NCBI GenBank assembly: GCA_002104985.1
Contig: MCGO01000151.1
Span: forward strand, 23,501 to 87,500
DNA from: Rhizoclosmatium globosum
Taxonomy: Eukaryota > Chytridiomycota > Chytridiomycetes > Chytridiales > Chytriomycetaceae
DNA: 64,000 bases
Direction: 5' to 3'
The notes under the pieces were generated by a model. The model saw only the letters and a program-made list of their open reading frames with translations. It ran no database searches and was not told the origin of the DNA. Of this stretch, positions 46,111-58,200 are shown piece by piece. Both the position numbers and the translations under genes were made by a program. The stretch's first letter is position 1; each line of letters begins with the position of its first letter.

Positions 46111-46470
46111 TTTGTGTGTGATTTAAGGGGTGTCTTGAGCTTTCAAGGAGGATATTGGGCACGACGATCTGTCCTTTTATTGGATTTTCATGGTTGGTAA
46201 GTGGAAATTATGAAACGGTTTCCATTTGTGGGGTCGAACTTCATTTTAGGGCACTTAATTTGGGGAGTTGAATTCCATTCGATTTTCCATTCAATTTTCT
46301 CCACGCGTATTGCTGTAAGGGTAAGGTTCTATTTTCAAGACACATGGTGGTGCCGTCGAGCCATCAAGCACTCAGTTTCCCTTTCATCTTTAAATCTTAA
46401 TATCTTAATGAGACATCAAATCCACATATAAATTCTTCTATCTATAAACATGATCAAATTTAAGTACACA
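46111..46470. other. Intergenic, nothing recognised
   Basis: Promoter region of RTA1 copy 3 and the 3' side of the first MscL gene. No other feature seen. Confidence 0.45.
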
Positions 46471-47469
46471 TCAGTCATCCTTCTCGGCTCCGGTGAAGTA
46501 CTTTGTGTATGCTTCCCCATCCACAGTCCCAATCTTAAAATTCTCATTCCCACCTTCCTCCTTTTCTGCGCGTTTCGCTACCTCCAGTTTCGCTTCAAAC
46601 TCTTCTTCTATAATGACAATAGTTTCTCCACCAGCAACAGGAAAGATGGACAGGCACCAGTGACATTTCCGCGCCTTCAAAGGAACCTCTTTGCAACACT
46701 CCTCGCACTCCTTCATTTTGTGGGCATCGTTCTTTGGTTTCAAGATTGAATTGGAATACAGTTTGACGAAAAAGAACATTGCGATTCCGATGATGAAGAA
46801 GTTTAGGACGTATTCGATGAAGCGACCGTAGTTCCATGTGACTGCTCCGTCTGTAGTCGCTTGCTGTTGTTGGGTATTGTCAGTACAGCCTAATTGGGTG
46901 TTTGGGAAGCTCACTTCGATTGTGGTGTATCCATGAGCGCTTCCTGTTTTACATTTCCCGATTTTTGAGTCGTCTGGGCATCGCATTACGAGAAAGAGGT
47001 TTGCTGTTTGATTGATGCGAAAGGTGAGTGTTGTTTGGCACTCATTGATTGGAGGCAGTGAACGAACCCATGTTGTGTTCGCCACCGAGACCGAGAATGG
47101 GTGTGATGAGGTCTTGGAGGAATGAATTGACCATGGCGGAGAAGGCAGCACCTTTTGGGTGGAAGACAGTTAGAAGAGGATCCAATTAACAGTTGTGTCT
47201 GAATGTTCAGAGATCCATATTAAGATATCCAAGCTATACTTCCTCCTCCCATTGGATGCTCTAGTATCGCAATACCACAACGTACCCATGACAAGACCGA
47301 CAGCAAGATCGACCATGTTCCCTGCCCGAATGAAAGCCCAGAAGGACTGAGCCGTTGTCCAGACTGCCGCTTCTCCCTTTTCAACTTCGAGTTGGAGACG
47401 ATCCGCAACTTCGGTTACTTTCTCAATTGTCCTTCGTTTGAGTGTTGTTGCTGAGGGAAAGGTGGACAT
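46471..47469 (-). CDS. MscL-type mechanosensitive channel with zinc-ribbon tail (copy 1)
   Basis: MscL channels open under membrane tension to release osmolytes. Start at the ATG at 47469 (MSTFPSATTLKRRTIEKV). The family signature WAFIRAGNMVDLAVGLVMG is joined across an intron to GAAFSAMVNSFLQDLITPIL. A long, Cys-containing external loop follows (MRCPDDSKIGKCKTG, TQLGCTDNTQQQ), then TM2 (WNYGRFIEYVLNFFIIGIAM). The C-terminus is a C-x2-C..C-x2-C ribbon (CEECCKEVPLKARKCHWC), as in some bacterial MscL. An acidic tail ends the protein. A second MscL sits directly upstream in tandem. Confidence 0.82.
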
Positions 47470-47688
47470 TTGGTGAACTTGTTTTGGAGTAAATCGATTT
47501 CCCTCATGAGACACATCCATCAGATATAGATCATATATCTGCAATTATGAAGGTAAATGGACGAAAGGAATTTCAAAACTGAAGTTTGATATTTTTTATG
47601 ATAGCTACAGAGTGAAGAGGTCAAATGGAATTACTGATAAGCTCTATTCTAAGCGTAGAATTCAAGAGGCGAAAAAAGATGACGGGTC

Positions 47689-48452
47689 TTAAACAGAAGA
47701 GGCACAGAACTTGCACTTCTTGGCATCAAGGTGAATTTCTTCGAGACAAGCTTCACATTTCTTGGTAGTGACGGCGGCAGCAGCAACTTCCTCCTTCTTG
47801 GTCAAATCAAGGAACTCTGTTGGTGGAAATTGAATATTAGTTTATAAGGAAATGACAGAGAGTTAGTCAGAAAAAATGTTGGGAGGCGGAAGACACATAC
47901 TAGCGTATGCCTTGACAATGAGGAACATGACGAAAGCAACAATGACAAAGTAGATGACATTCTGCAAGAAACGACCGTAGTTCCAGGTGGCAGCACCGTC
48001 AAGGGCAGCCGCAGCAATGGTTGGGTAAATGTCGTTTGAACCAGTCTTGCACACCAACGACTTGTCTGAGCACTTCATAATCAAGAAAAGGTTCTCCAAG
48101 TTCTGTTTTGTTGTTTTTTGTTGTTGGTATTGTGTTTGGGTTTTGGGTGCCGGTCAGTTGACTCAGATCACACTCTGAAACAAATCAAAGGGAAGCGAAC
48201 CTTCTGGCCAATCAGACCAATCACTGGTGCAATCAAGTCGTTGACGAACGACTGGACAATCACGTTGAATGCTCCACCGACAATGATACTATTGAAAAGC
48301 GTGAGTCTGGCTGCACCCTTATTTAGTACTACTGAAGGAGACACTAACCCAACAGCGAGGTCAACAAGGGATCCACGCATCAAAAAGGTCTTGAAGTCCG
48401 CAAAGAAACCGCCAACGGCCTTGGATCCTGGGATATCAATCTTGGTGGACAT
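47689..48452 (-). CDS. MscL-type mechanosensitive channel with zinc-ribbon tail (copy 2)
   Basis: Start MSTKIDIPGSKAVGGFFAD at 48452. The signature FKTFLMRGSLVDLAVGLV, then FNVIVQSFVNDLIAPVIGLI. After an intron comes ENLFLIMKCSDKSLVCKTG, then TM2 (WNYGRFLQNVIYFVIVAF). The last exon encodes KKCEACLEEIHLDAKKCKFC, the zinc ribbon, ending ASSV and TAA at 47689. The external loop is shorter than in copy 1. Same strand and about 220 bases from copy 1, so a tandem duplication. Confidence 0.85.
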
Positions 48453-48709
48453 TTTGGTGTTTGGTTGTTTGGAGGATGTTTCTTCTTCACGGCCCCCCAA
48501 TTTGTTGGGGCTTGAATGCTTCTTACTTTTCTGCACAGCGTGCTCTCACCAAAAAAAGACACATTACTAACAATTGTAGTAAACAACATGTGTTTTGGGG
48601 GCGGGGGCGTTGATCCCTGTTTCTACGGATCGGGTTTTCGGAAGTCGACTGTTCCGTGTCGTTCACTGCCCCCAATGGAACAGTATACTTCTTCATAAAA
48701 GTCATACGT

Positions 48710-50468
48710 TTATTCATCGGCATCTTTCCCCATACTGTCCTCTCCTTCATCCGCCGCCTCACCTCCAGAAGCTTGGCCATCATAGTCTTCAACTCTTGCA
48801 GGACTGATTTCGTTTTCCCTCAACTTTGCATTTACGTACATCAATACCAATCCAATAGCTTTCTTAACTCCCAACCGATTTTGACCCTTTGTATCAGAAA
48901 GTTCACTCGAAGTTTGTAAAGCAGGGATTGCCAGTAAGATACGTGCAACCTGAGCCAATGCGGGGAATTTTGAGACTCCGACAACAGACCGACCATTCTC
49001 CAATTTCAGACTGTTGCTGCAACTTGGATTAGTGGACGATCCTCTTGACACTAATCCAATAAACTCATCGATTTCCTTTCGAACTGAAACCACGTTTGGC
49101 GATGTTTTGTAATGATTCGCGATATAATTCCAACCTTCGACTCCATATTTTAATCGGATGTATACAGGTATACTGAGCCTGAGTATGTAAACTAGACGGT
49201 ATACAATACGGTATGCTAAGTACACGGTATACGTATACTGGCGTACACTAATTCTTGTAAACTCATGCGACGATGAATGCCCTCCACTCTCCTCCAGACT
49301 CACGCCAATCTTATTCTCACGAGATGTGTGATAACATACACCACAAATGTTATAATCGCGACACGTCTTGCATTTGTATTGTGGTCCCGTGAATCCCTTA
49401 CTACCACACAAAACACACGCAGTGTACTTCCATCTCGGTGTAGAACCTGGTGGAGGCCCTGAAGATTCTCGTGCTTTCAACGAAGAGCTGGAACGAGCTG
49501 CTTTCAATACACGTCTGACAGTGCCTACAACTGCTTTCAATGTGTTGAAAATGTGTTGATCGACTTCTCCTGCGGTGCGGGTTGCGCCAGATGTAGCTGT
49601 AGAAGAGCTAGCTGAAGTTGTCACTGATGCAATACTAGGCGCGCCAGTGGTGGCGCTCAATGCAGCTGAGGATGAAGCGTGTTTACTTCCTTCAAAGGCA
49701 GGCTTGGAAGCATTTGCTAAACATCCACCAACTTCCTTGACTCCCTTTGGCCCAGCAACAGCCGCTTTCAATGCGCGAGTAATCACAAAAAATGAAAATG
49801 CAGCAGTGTGTGCGGCACTGGCGGAGGCAGCAGTTCGTGTTTGCTCATTCCAGATATTCTTTGCGTGGTGGAGTTCTTCTTTTGCTGTGCAGGACGCGTT
49901 CCGGTTGTGCAAGTGTTTGTATTTGTCAGCGATGTGCAACATGGATTGAGTGGTGTCAGATTGTTGCGAAGTGGATGAAGGGAACTCTGCAGATGACACG
50001 TGAGCATCATTAAAAGCCTCTACATTCGCAGCCAAAGAAGGAGTCACAATAATTGAGAGTTTCGGCACACTGGCACTGACACGACCACGTTCGAGTTTGA
50101 GCAGATCCTGAATTTCAATGTCGCTGTCAATCTGGATCGAGTCGCCGTCTTTGTCAATGTAAAAAGCAGAAATTGAAGTTGCGTCTGGAATTCGGAATAC
50201 TTTCTTGACCTAGTTTTGATTTGATTGTTTGGTTGGTTGGTTGAGTTAAGACCAGATTCAAAGGAAAGGGTTAGGGTTACAGGCTCGGTCCCGCAGAAGA
50301 AAGCGACGACTGGTTAGGGTTGCTACTCACCTTGGATGCAAACTGTGTCCATGAAGCCTCAGCCTCGTCAAACACAATCTGTCGCACGGTGCCAATATGC
50401 TCAACCTTCACTCGCACAATGTCTTCTAATCCATTAGCGGATATCGATGGAGACCGGATGCTCGACAT
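48710..50468 (-). CDS. PB1 and ZZ-zinc-finger protein, p62/NBR1-like
   Basis: Start MSSIRSPSISANGLEDIVR at 50468. Residues about 14-90 form a PB1-like domain (VRVKVEHIGTVRQIVF, then FRIPDATSISAFYIDKDGDS after an intron at 50210-50330, with the acidic OPCA-type run DKDGDSIQIDSDIEIQDLL). A ZZ finger follows in the middle (CVLCGSKGFTGPQYKCKTC, RDYNICGVCYH). The rest is helical or disordered. PB1 plus ZZ is the plan of selective-autophagy receptors p62 and NBR1. No UBA or NBR1 four-Trp domain is visible; EGWNYI is a possible LC3-interacting W-x-x-I. A telomere-like motif lies in intron 1. Confidence 0.6.
50210..50330 (-). promoter_or_regulatory. Telomere-like motifs in intron 1 of the PB1-ZZ gene
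   Basis: The plus strand shows GGGTTAGGGTTAC at 50268-50280 and GGTTAGGGTTG at 50312-50322, both within the intron. Sense orientation is AACCCTAACC. A telobox role is inference. Confidence 0.45.
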
Positions 50469-51202
50469 GTTCTTGAATGTTCTGCGTGTGTTTTGGGTGC
50501 TCGTGGGAAGTTGTTGCCACTCTAACAAACGAACAACGTGGTACTTGCAAAAGATTCTCCGCCTGAATCAAGAACCACAATTCACATTTTGGATTCCATA
50601 CTCTGTAGACACTCAATTAAAGGCGGGTAGATCCAAAACATTTAACCGCGGACTATGCCAGTGTATTCCAAACAAGATGCAGTGTCACATTTCTATTCAC
50701 GAATTAACTAAAAAGCAAGGGTTCCGATTGACCAGATTAAACTCTGGAATACATAGTTTGATATTCATTAGAGAGAAATAACTTGCGAATGCCTTTGGAG
50801 GCGATTTGTTGAGATATCGTTGAATTTGAATCCGAAGCGGAGAAAACCGACGAAGATGACGTTACGACAATGACATTAAAGTCGATATTGAACAAGGTTG
50901 CTGCTTGAAGCGCTGACAGCGTCGTTTGCCAGGGTCTCACGTACTAGCAATTCGTGTGAAGGACAACTTGAGCCTTTCGATCGACAATGTCTGGTGAACG
51001 ACGAAGGGCCTGCGGAGAGTATTGTAGCTCACGATTTGTTGGCACAGCTCTTGTTGGACGCTCTAGGAATTCGTTATGTGCATTCTTGACATTTCAATCT
51101 TCTTCACCGCATGCGCCACGAAATGAACATGTTCCACATATTTTCAATCTTCTATAATAACCCAAGAGAGTAAAATCCAGCTTTACACTTTATCACCGCA
51201 CA
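50469..51202. other. Intergenic, only weak coding signal
   Basis: A plus-strand frame near 50950-51089 (CEGQLEPFDRQCLVNDEG to LLLDALGIRYVHS) looks mildly protein-like, and a minus-strand frame overlaps it (50737-50940). Neither has a convincing start, motif or splice signals. I leave it unannotated. Confidence 0.35.
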
Positions 51203-53542
51203 TCAAAACAGCGAAATCAAAACTGCACATCGAACAGTCGACCCTTCAATAATCCCATTCGCTTCCTGCAACCCTTTCACTTCACCCATAAGCTCTTCAC
51301 CACTCACACGATTCGCATCCCCAACAAACTTGGCGTCCTGGTTTAATGGGACTGCAATCATGGTCTCAAACGCGTATGGCTCAACTACGACTGTGGACGC
51401 TTGTCTCGCGACGTGGATGTACAAACACGCTTTCGACCACACTTGGACGATGGGTCGTGTGTCTGTGTATCCGCTGATTTTCTTGTCTTGCTTTCGGTAG
51501 AGGTAGAGTGAGATGCGGGGCGTTTGTTTTGTGGAGTCGTTGCGGAGCATGATGTACCAGAGGGAGCCGGCGTATGCTACGGGGTTGCTGTATTGTTTCA
51601 AACGGGAGGTGGCGATTTTTTGGAGAGGGAATTCGAGGCTGATGCGGAGGGGTTGGACTTCGGAGAGGTTGTGGCGGAAAGGGGGGTTGAAGATCCAGTC
51701 GTAGAATGAGGGGGGTGGGAGGAAGGCGGCAGGGGGCTCGGGAATGGACGGGTCTAAGGAGGAGAGGATCTTTTGGGAGATTCCAAGGCGGTCGTTTGTG
51801 TATTTCAGGCCGAGGGAGGGGGATTTTAAAGGGGCTTTCTTGACGAGGAAGTGGAGGTGGAGGGCGGATTTGTGATGGAGTGAGAGTGTCAAAGGAGAGA
51901 TCAAACCTTCGGAATTGAGGACGGAGAGTGTGGAGGGAGGAATGTGGGTGTAAATGATTCCGTTGGAGATCAAGTCGATTGCGTTGGGGACGCTATTGAT
52001 GTCGGAAGAAACCAAGAAGGTAGAAGCAGCGCGTCGTTCGTAAAACGACTGTGGAATTGACGGTGCAGCTTTTTTCGGAGCACCGAGTGGAGAGGGACGA
52101 ATCGGGACGTGTATTTGGGTTTGGCGGTTAAAGTTGGTGGCAGACGAAGGACGAGGAGGGTAAAGGGGTGAAGTTGGTGGAGAAATAAGAGTTGGTGGTG
52201 GAATTGGAGCAGGTTCGTCTTCTTCCTCGTCGATATCAGCAAGAATACCGATCCGCTTTGTTGGTTCAGGGGCAGCAGCTCGCGGAGACGTTGGTGGGGA
52301 TTCCAAGTCACTTAGATCACCATCCACAAGCATTTCTTGATTTAAATAATCGTCTTCGTCCTTGGGCACTTGAGAGTCTGTGTCTTGAACGACCAATTTG
52401 GTTCCTGTGCTAGAAATGGACTCTGTAAAGTTGACTTGGTCACGAGAATGTGAGTTTCGAGTAACTCCACTCAAAAAGTCACGGATTTTTGGAATTTCTG
52501 CTCCACCATCGCGGGCTTTGATTGCGCTTGTCAAGAAGGCGTATCGGTCGGCTGCATAAGTCGTATTAGCTGGCCCAATTTATAAATTCAGGATAGGTAC
52601 CTTCACTCTTGACGAAAAAGACATCAGAACATACGATAGTGGCGAGCCAGTCATAGTCGAGCTGGGAATAGATGGATGGACCTAATTGAGAATTGTATGC
52701 ACCTTCCTTGCAGAGATAAATGAGACAGTTGCGCAATAGGAGTTCCGAGTAAGGACCGAAATCGTGTGTGGAAGCAAAGAAAAAGAAGGGGAGAATGTTT
52801 GAGGGAGTGAAAGCCAGTTTCTGGATGTAAATTGAGCACTGGTCACAGAGTTCTTCGTCGGAAAAGAAGTAAGCTGCTGGAAGGAGAGTTGTAAATGTAT
52901 CGTCTGTGACTCTGTGGCCGAATTTTCCGTAGATTCTGTTTATGATAAATTGGGTCAAGGTCAGGTGGGTCAGGTGGATTGGGTGAACAGGAGTGATATC
53001 AAGGGGGCCATTCGATGAAGGGGAAACAGAATAATACCTTTCCAATATGATATCAACACCTTCTCTTGTCACGCCTTTGATAACGTCAATATCGATTGAG
53101 TGGTCTCTTGCAAATGGGTCCGATGTTCCCTGTTTCCGGATTGCCTTTGAGTACTTTTGGGCCGACAGACCCGTCGCAAGCGCAATGTTCTGGTCAAGTG
53201 TCGCACGGAAGAATCTGTTTGAGTCTGGGATTTGGAGAGGTTGTTAACCCTAAGTTAACCCTAACAGTGGCTCTTCAGGGTTAACTCCGCCAGTATTTAC
53301 TCACACAAAAGCACCCGATGCAGTTTGTGCTCGATTCCGAGGATGCGCACGGAAATGTCGGCGAAGGCTGAGTTTGCGAGGCCTGTGCTTCGGATGGCGT
53401 TGAATACGCGGGCATTGGTCTCGTCGCGGGTCGCTGCGATGCTTTGGTGCGTAGTAGATCGATGGGGTTAGCTGCTGCGATTGGGGTTAATCGACTGAGA
53501 AGAGGCGACTCACTCGGAGGCGATGGTCACTTCCATTTCCAT
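51203..53542 (-). CDS. BTB/POZ domain protein
   Basis: Start MEMEVTIASE at 53542, with introns after the first ten codons, in the BTB domain and later. ANSAFADISVRILGIEHKLH followed by RVLLC is the start of a BTB fold. FFRATLDQNIALATGL and the helical block NRIYGKFGHRVTDDTFTTLL, SDEELCDQCSIYIQKLAF and FASTHDFGPYSELLLRNCL continue it, with a BACK-like helical region after. The C-terminal half has a long disordered Pro/Ser stretch, then a beta-rich unit. BTB proteins of this layout bind Cullin-3; substrate unknown. A telomere-like motif is in intron 2. Confidence 0.65.
53243..53265 (-). promoter_or_regulatory. Telomere-like motif in intron 2 of the BTB gene
   Basis: The plus strand from 53243 to 53265 holds two close copies of TTAACCCTAA (key bases TTAACCCTAAGTTAACCCTA). 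Sense orientation is TTAGGG, opposite to HID1 and NEMF, so a branch-point role is unlikely here. Confidence 0.5.
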
Positions 53543-53875
53543 GTCAATTTGAAGGAGGTGATGCTTGGTTTTCAATTGAGGGAAAGAATCATCAAGAACA
53601 AACAAATCTTTCAATAATAAACTAACTTGAGTCGATAATAGGTTCAGTGACCAAATTAAATAGAGAGCCAAAAAGAAATTTGTAAATTGAAATGGTATTA
53701 AAATGAACATGGTAAGATAGTAATCGTGACAAAGAGAACAACAGTAAAATAGGCATTGGCTCGTATCCCAATATTGATTTTTGTAGTCGAGAAGCGGTTT
53801 CATCTGAAAATGTATTCTTTGATTTTTCAACACGTTTCTTCCCTCATAACCTCACCAGTCGGTGGGACTTGAGGA

Positions 53876-55138
53876 ATGCCACCTGTAATGGAAGTCTACT
53901 GTCAATGTTCATTTGGAAAACTACGAAAGGGAGTGAAACCTGGGCCTGCAAGAGTGCGAATAGAAAGGGCAAGACGTCTTACGCGACCAAAGACTATGAA
54001 CCAACACAAGTGCGACCCATGCTTTACTTGCAAAACAAAGACAGGAAATTGTGCCTGCCCGAAGCTATTCAGCTGCCACTTCTGCGATCCCAATGGAGAG
54101 AAATATAATCTTACTCCTGAAGAAGTCAAACAATGGCACATTCATGAACGAGCTGCATCGAGCGCTTCAGAGAGCGACAACAATGATATTGCTCCCATGG
54201 TTGATTTGGAGGCCATGGCTGAATTGGAGGTCCCTTTGGTGGCTGCGGACTTGCCTCAAGTTCAAGTTGATGAGAGACACACTATTCATGTTCCTTCTCC
54301 AAACCTTGTCCCTAATATTCCATCGGCGTTGTTTAAACCTCCTGATTTGATTTGGTGGTTCGGGCAACCATTCGAGAATCAAGATGATGTGGAAATCCAA
54401 ATTCTTGAAGATGGTGTTGCTTCTAATGATGTTGCTACGATTCGCGTTGACTCTGAAAATGAAACGCTGCCATTTGTAAACGAGGCCATTAAGGACTATA
54501 CTTGGATCATGTGGCATTCGCGATTGTTTTCGATCGAATACAGTAAGGTTGATTGGCTCAATACACTTATTCTGTCTGCAAACAACGGGACACTGGAATC
54601 ATACATTTCCATGAACATGAATCAAACAAATTGGCTCGTTGAGCATGAGAGACGCATGTTATCCATCTGGTTGGGTCATCGAAACAATCCAATTCTAAAA
54701 TACGTTCTCGTGCCGCTGTTTTATGCGTTCCTCAAGAATTTGAAGAAGGATCGGTATTTGGAACTCGTTTGGTATGGGAATGAAGGTCTTTGGAAGCAGA
54801 ATGGAATTAATGAAAATGGGGAATGGTGTACCTTGATGACATTTGGATTTCAAAAGCCGAGTGAGTGTCAGTTGCTTTTCGCGTGTATTCTGTGCTGTCA
54901 ACGGCCTCGTGTATTTTTTGGAACTCAGTACACATACTTTTGTGAACACTGTTTGTTGTCACGTGTCGGGATATACAAATGCCCTCGAGAGGGGTGTGGA
55001 AGTTATCGGTTGATCAAGTTTGAGTTGCCGTCTAGTAATAGTTACAAGTGTAATTCGTGTGTTTCCCATCCCACGAACTGGAAGTTGGAGGCTGTGTTTA
55101 TTCAGCAGTCGTCATCGAATCTTTCGCACATATCTTAG
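53876..55138 (+). CDS. Intronless cysteine-cluster protein, 420 aa
   Basis: Not recognised. Start MPPVMEVYCQCSFGKLRKG at 53876. The N-terminal 90 residues hold a dense cluster: CQC, then CDPCFTCKTKTGNCACP, then CHFC, plausibly binding two or more zinc ions. An acidic linker follows, then a Trp-rich globular part (PPDLIWWFGQPFENQDDV, YTWIMWHSRLF, WLGHRNNPILKYVLVPLF). The C-terminus has a second cluster (CILCC, CEHCLLSR, CPREGCGS, CNSC), ribbon-like. No introns, unlike almost all neighbours. The cysteine pattern recalls clusters seen near KDZ-type transposases in fungi, but this is only resemblance. Confidence 0.55.
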   Translation: MPPVMEVYCQCSFGKLRKGVKPGPARVRIERARRLTRPKTMNQHKCDPCFTCKTKTGNCACPKLFSCHFCDPNGEKYNLTPEEVKQWHIHERAASSASESDNNDIAPMVDLEAMAELEVPLVAADLPQVQVDERHTIHVPSPNLVPNIPSALFKPPDLIWWFGQPFENQDDVEIQILEDGVASNDVATIRVDSENETLPFVNEAIKDYTWIMWHSRLFSIEYSKVDWLNTLILSANNGTLESYISMNMNQTNWLVEHERRMLSIWLGHRNNPILKYVLVPLFYAFLKNLKKDRYLELVWYGNEGLWKQNGINENGEWCTLMTFGFQKPSECQLLFACILCCQRPRVFFGTQYTYFCEHCLLSRVGIYKCPREGCGSYRLIKFELPSSNSYKCNSCVSHPTNWKLEAVFIQQSSSNLSHIS

Positions 55139-55284
55139 TTGTTTTAGTATTCTTAGACATGTATACCTAAAAGGAGAAACCATCTGAATATTCCATGTCT
55201 GTGTTTTATGAAGTGATGTTGGAGAGATTTCCATTTCACATTTCACACAAACTCAACCACAGGCACCACCTTTGAAGGAACCAG

Positions 55285-58200
55285 ATGAAGACGCGGTTCA
55301 CCTCGCTCGATGTGGCAGCAATTGTCGCTGATTTGCAGTCGCTGATTGGTCTTCGGCTGGCGAATAGTTGAGTACAATTAACCCTAACTTCTTTCCCACC
55401 TTCTTTGCTCACACCTTTTCCAGTCTACGATTCCAATCCAAAAACATTCATTCTCAAGTTTGCCAAGCCGGACTTCAAAGCACTTGTTTTGATTGAATCG
55501 GGGATCAGAGGTTCGTGTGAAGGTTGCTAACAAAGCTGACTGTTGAATCACAACCAAAGTACATCCAACAAACTACGCAAGAGAAAAGAGCAACACTCCT
55601 TCAAACTTTAATGCGAAACTGAGGAAGCATTTGAAGACGAGACGACTGTCCTCGGTTAAGCAACTTGGCGTCGATCGTATTATCGACTTTACCTTTGGGG
55701 AAGATGAGTTTGGTGAGTGTTTGGTAGCTTGATTGGTTGATGAGGGTGAAGCTTCGTTTGCTTGGAGGGTTGTATGGTGAGACTCACACCTTTTCACCTT
55801 TTAGCATATCATCTGTTTGTCGAACTTTATTCATCGGGAAACATTATCCTCACGGGCCATGACCACGTCATTCTGGCGGTACTCCGTGTCGTTGATGTCG
55901 AAACAAATGCTCTGTCAGGCGCCTCTGCTCCAGCCACTACAGCCACAGTCGCCGATGTTAGGGCAGATGCTCAAAAGATTGACAAAAAGGAAGCTATTGT
56001 GAAGAAGGAGACAAAAGAGACGGCGAAGGAAGACGGAAAGAAGGATGAGAACGAAAAAGTGGAAATCAACTTCCGTGTCGGACAGCGATACACTATGGTC
56101 GATTTCGTGAGGTCGTTCAATGGGTTGAATCGGGATGGAATTATTGCTGCGCTTGATGAATACCGAAAGTCTGTTCCGGCTGGAGGTGTTGATGAGGAAG
56201 TCGACGCTGTAGTCCCTGACGAGCCTGCTACGACAGCTACTGTCTCTGGTGGGAAAAGTGGAAAGTCAACTAAAGCTGCAAAGACTCAAAAAAAGAAGGA
56301 CAAGAAGGCTAAGCAGAGTGGTGGTGGGAAGGATGTCACCTTGCGAAAGTGGGCAAAGGAAAAGTTTGGCTTCTTGTACGGACCTGCACTTGTTGATCAT
56401 GCTCTTTCGTTTGGAAGCGTGTTGGATACTACCATTAAAATGAGTGAAGTCGTTGGGGATGATTCTACGTTTGAGAGTGTTGTCGATGCTCTTACGAATG
56501 GATTTGGGGATGCGAATCGGATTATGGACTTGGCGTTTGAAGGAAAGCATGCCTTTGAAGGATGGATTACGCAAGTTGAGCACAAGGTTAGCGATATTTA
56601 CCGAATCTAATCATTTCTGAACTAACGAAATCTTCACAGGGTGCGACACTACCAAACTCGGAATCTACTCAAGATACACTCATCATTTACGATGAATTCC
56701 ATCCCTACAACTTTTCGCAACTCGCACAGCTTCCAGCTGACCCTCCAATCCTCCACCACAACACCTTTTCGAAGTGTGTCGACGAATTCTTCACACATAC
56801 CGAATCTCACCGTCTTCAGCTACGACTCCATGCAGCCGAAACTACCGCGTCCAAAAAGCTTGCATCCGTGTCACAAAGCCATACAGCCCAAGTCACTCGC
56901 CTCCAAACTGCTACCCAACAGAGCGCTAAAGTCGCAGCTTGTATTGAATCGAATCTCGAGGTTGTCGATGCTGTCATCAACACTGTCCGTCAGTTTGTCG
57001 CCAGTGGAATGGATTGGGTTGAACTGTGGGAGTTGGTGAAGGAAGAGGCGAGGATGGGGAATTACGTCGCGAGTGTCATTACGGGGTTGAAGCTTGAAGT
57101 CGGGGTTGTGAGTGTTGGGCTCTTGGATCCGGAGTTTGTTGATGAAGAGGCGGATGCGGTTGAGGATGAGGACAGTGAAGAGGAGAGTGATAGCGATGAT
57201 GATGCGGATGTTAAAGCGGCGAGGGGGCGGAAGAGAGCTGAGAAGGCTAAGTTGGAGAAGGAGAGGGAAAAGAGAAGGAGGGAGAATACTCTGAAAATCG
57301 ATTTGGATATTTACTTGAGTGCCTGGGGAAATGCGAGGCGGTATTATGATTCGAAGAAGCTTGCTGCTGTGAAGGGTAAGTGTTGTGTTAGTAAGGGTGT
57401 CACTAATATCTTGCTATAGCGGAAAAGACTATTCATGCTGTCGGAAAAGCGTTAAAACAAGCCGAAAAGAAGATCACGCAAGACTTGAAGGCAACAAAAA
57501 GCGCCGCACCTATGATCAAGACGATTCGTACTCCATATTGGTTCGAAAAGTACAATTGGTTCATCAGTTCTGAAAACTACTTGGTTGTATCTGGACGCGA
57601 CTCTGCTCAAACTGACGTGCTTCTGCGAAAGTATATGCGAAAGGATGATGTGCTGGTGTGTGCAGATGTTGAGGGCGCACCGGCTGTACTGGTGATCAAT
57701 AGCTTCAGTGCTGGTTTTGGGGACGTCGCTGGTGCACGGCCTCCTGGTTTGACACCTGAAGCTCCAATCCCACCGTTGACGTTGCATCAAGCTGGAACCA
57801 TGACTGTCGCGCATTCTAAAGCGTGGGAGAGCAAGATTATCACTTCAGCGTGGTGGGTTCGTGGTGATGTTGTAATGAAGGCTGGAGGCATTGCGCCGCT
57901 GTCGCGTGGGGATAAGAACTACTTGGTAAGCTACCACTATTACCTTGAATCTTTTTGCTTACGGTTGTTGTTTAGCCACCAGTTCAGCTTATTTATGGAT
58001 TTGGATTGCTGTTTGCTGTGGATGAAGAGAGTTCAAAGAGGCACTTTGATGAAAGGAGACCTTGGACTCGTTTTGGCGATGTTGTGGTACCTGAAACAGA
58101 CGGTACAGCGTTGGTCGATCTTGACGAGAACGAAGCAGATGGAAACGAAGGAAAGGAGGACTCTGAAGAAGACGAGCCCATTGCTGATCAAGACCCTGAG

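Noticed and set aside
50737..51089. Overlapping small genes on both strands
   Set aside because: Neither frame has a motif, intron signals or a convincing start, and they overlap each other.
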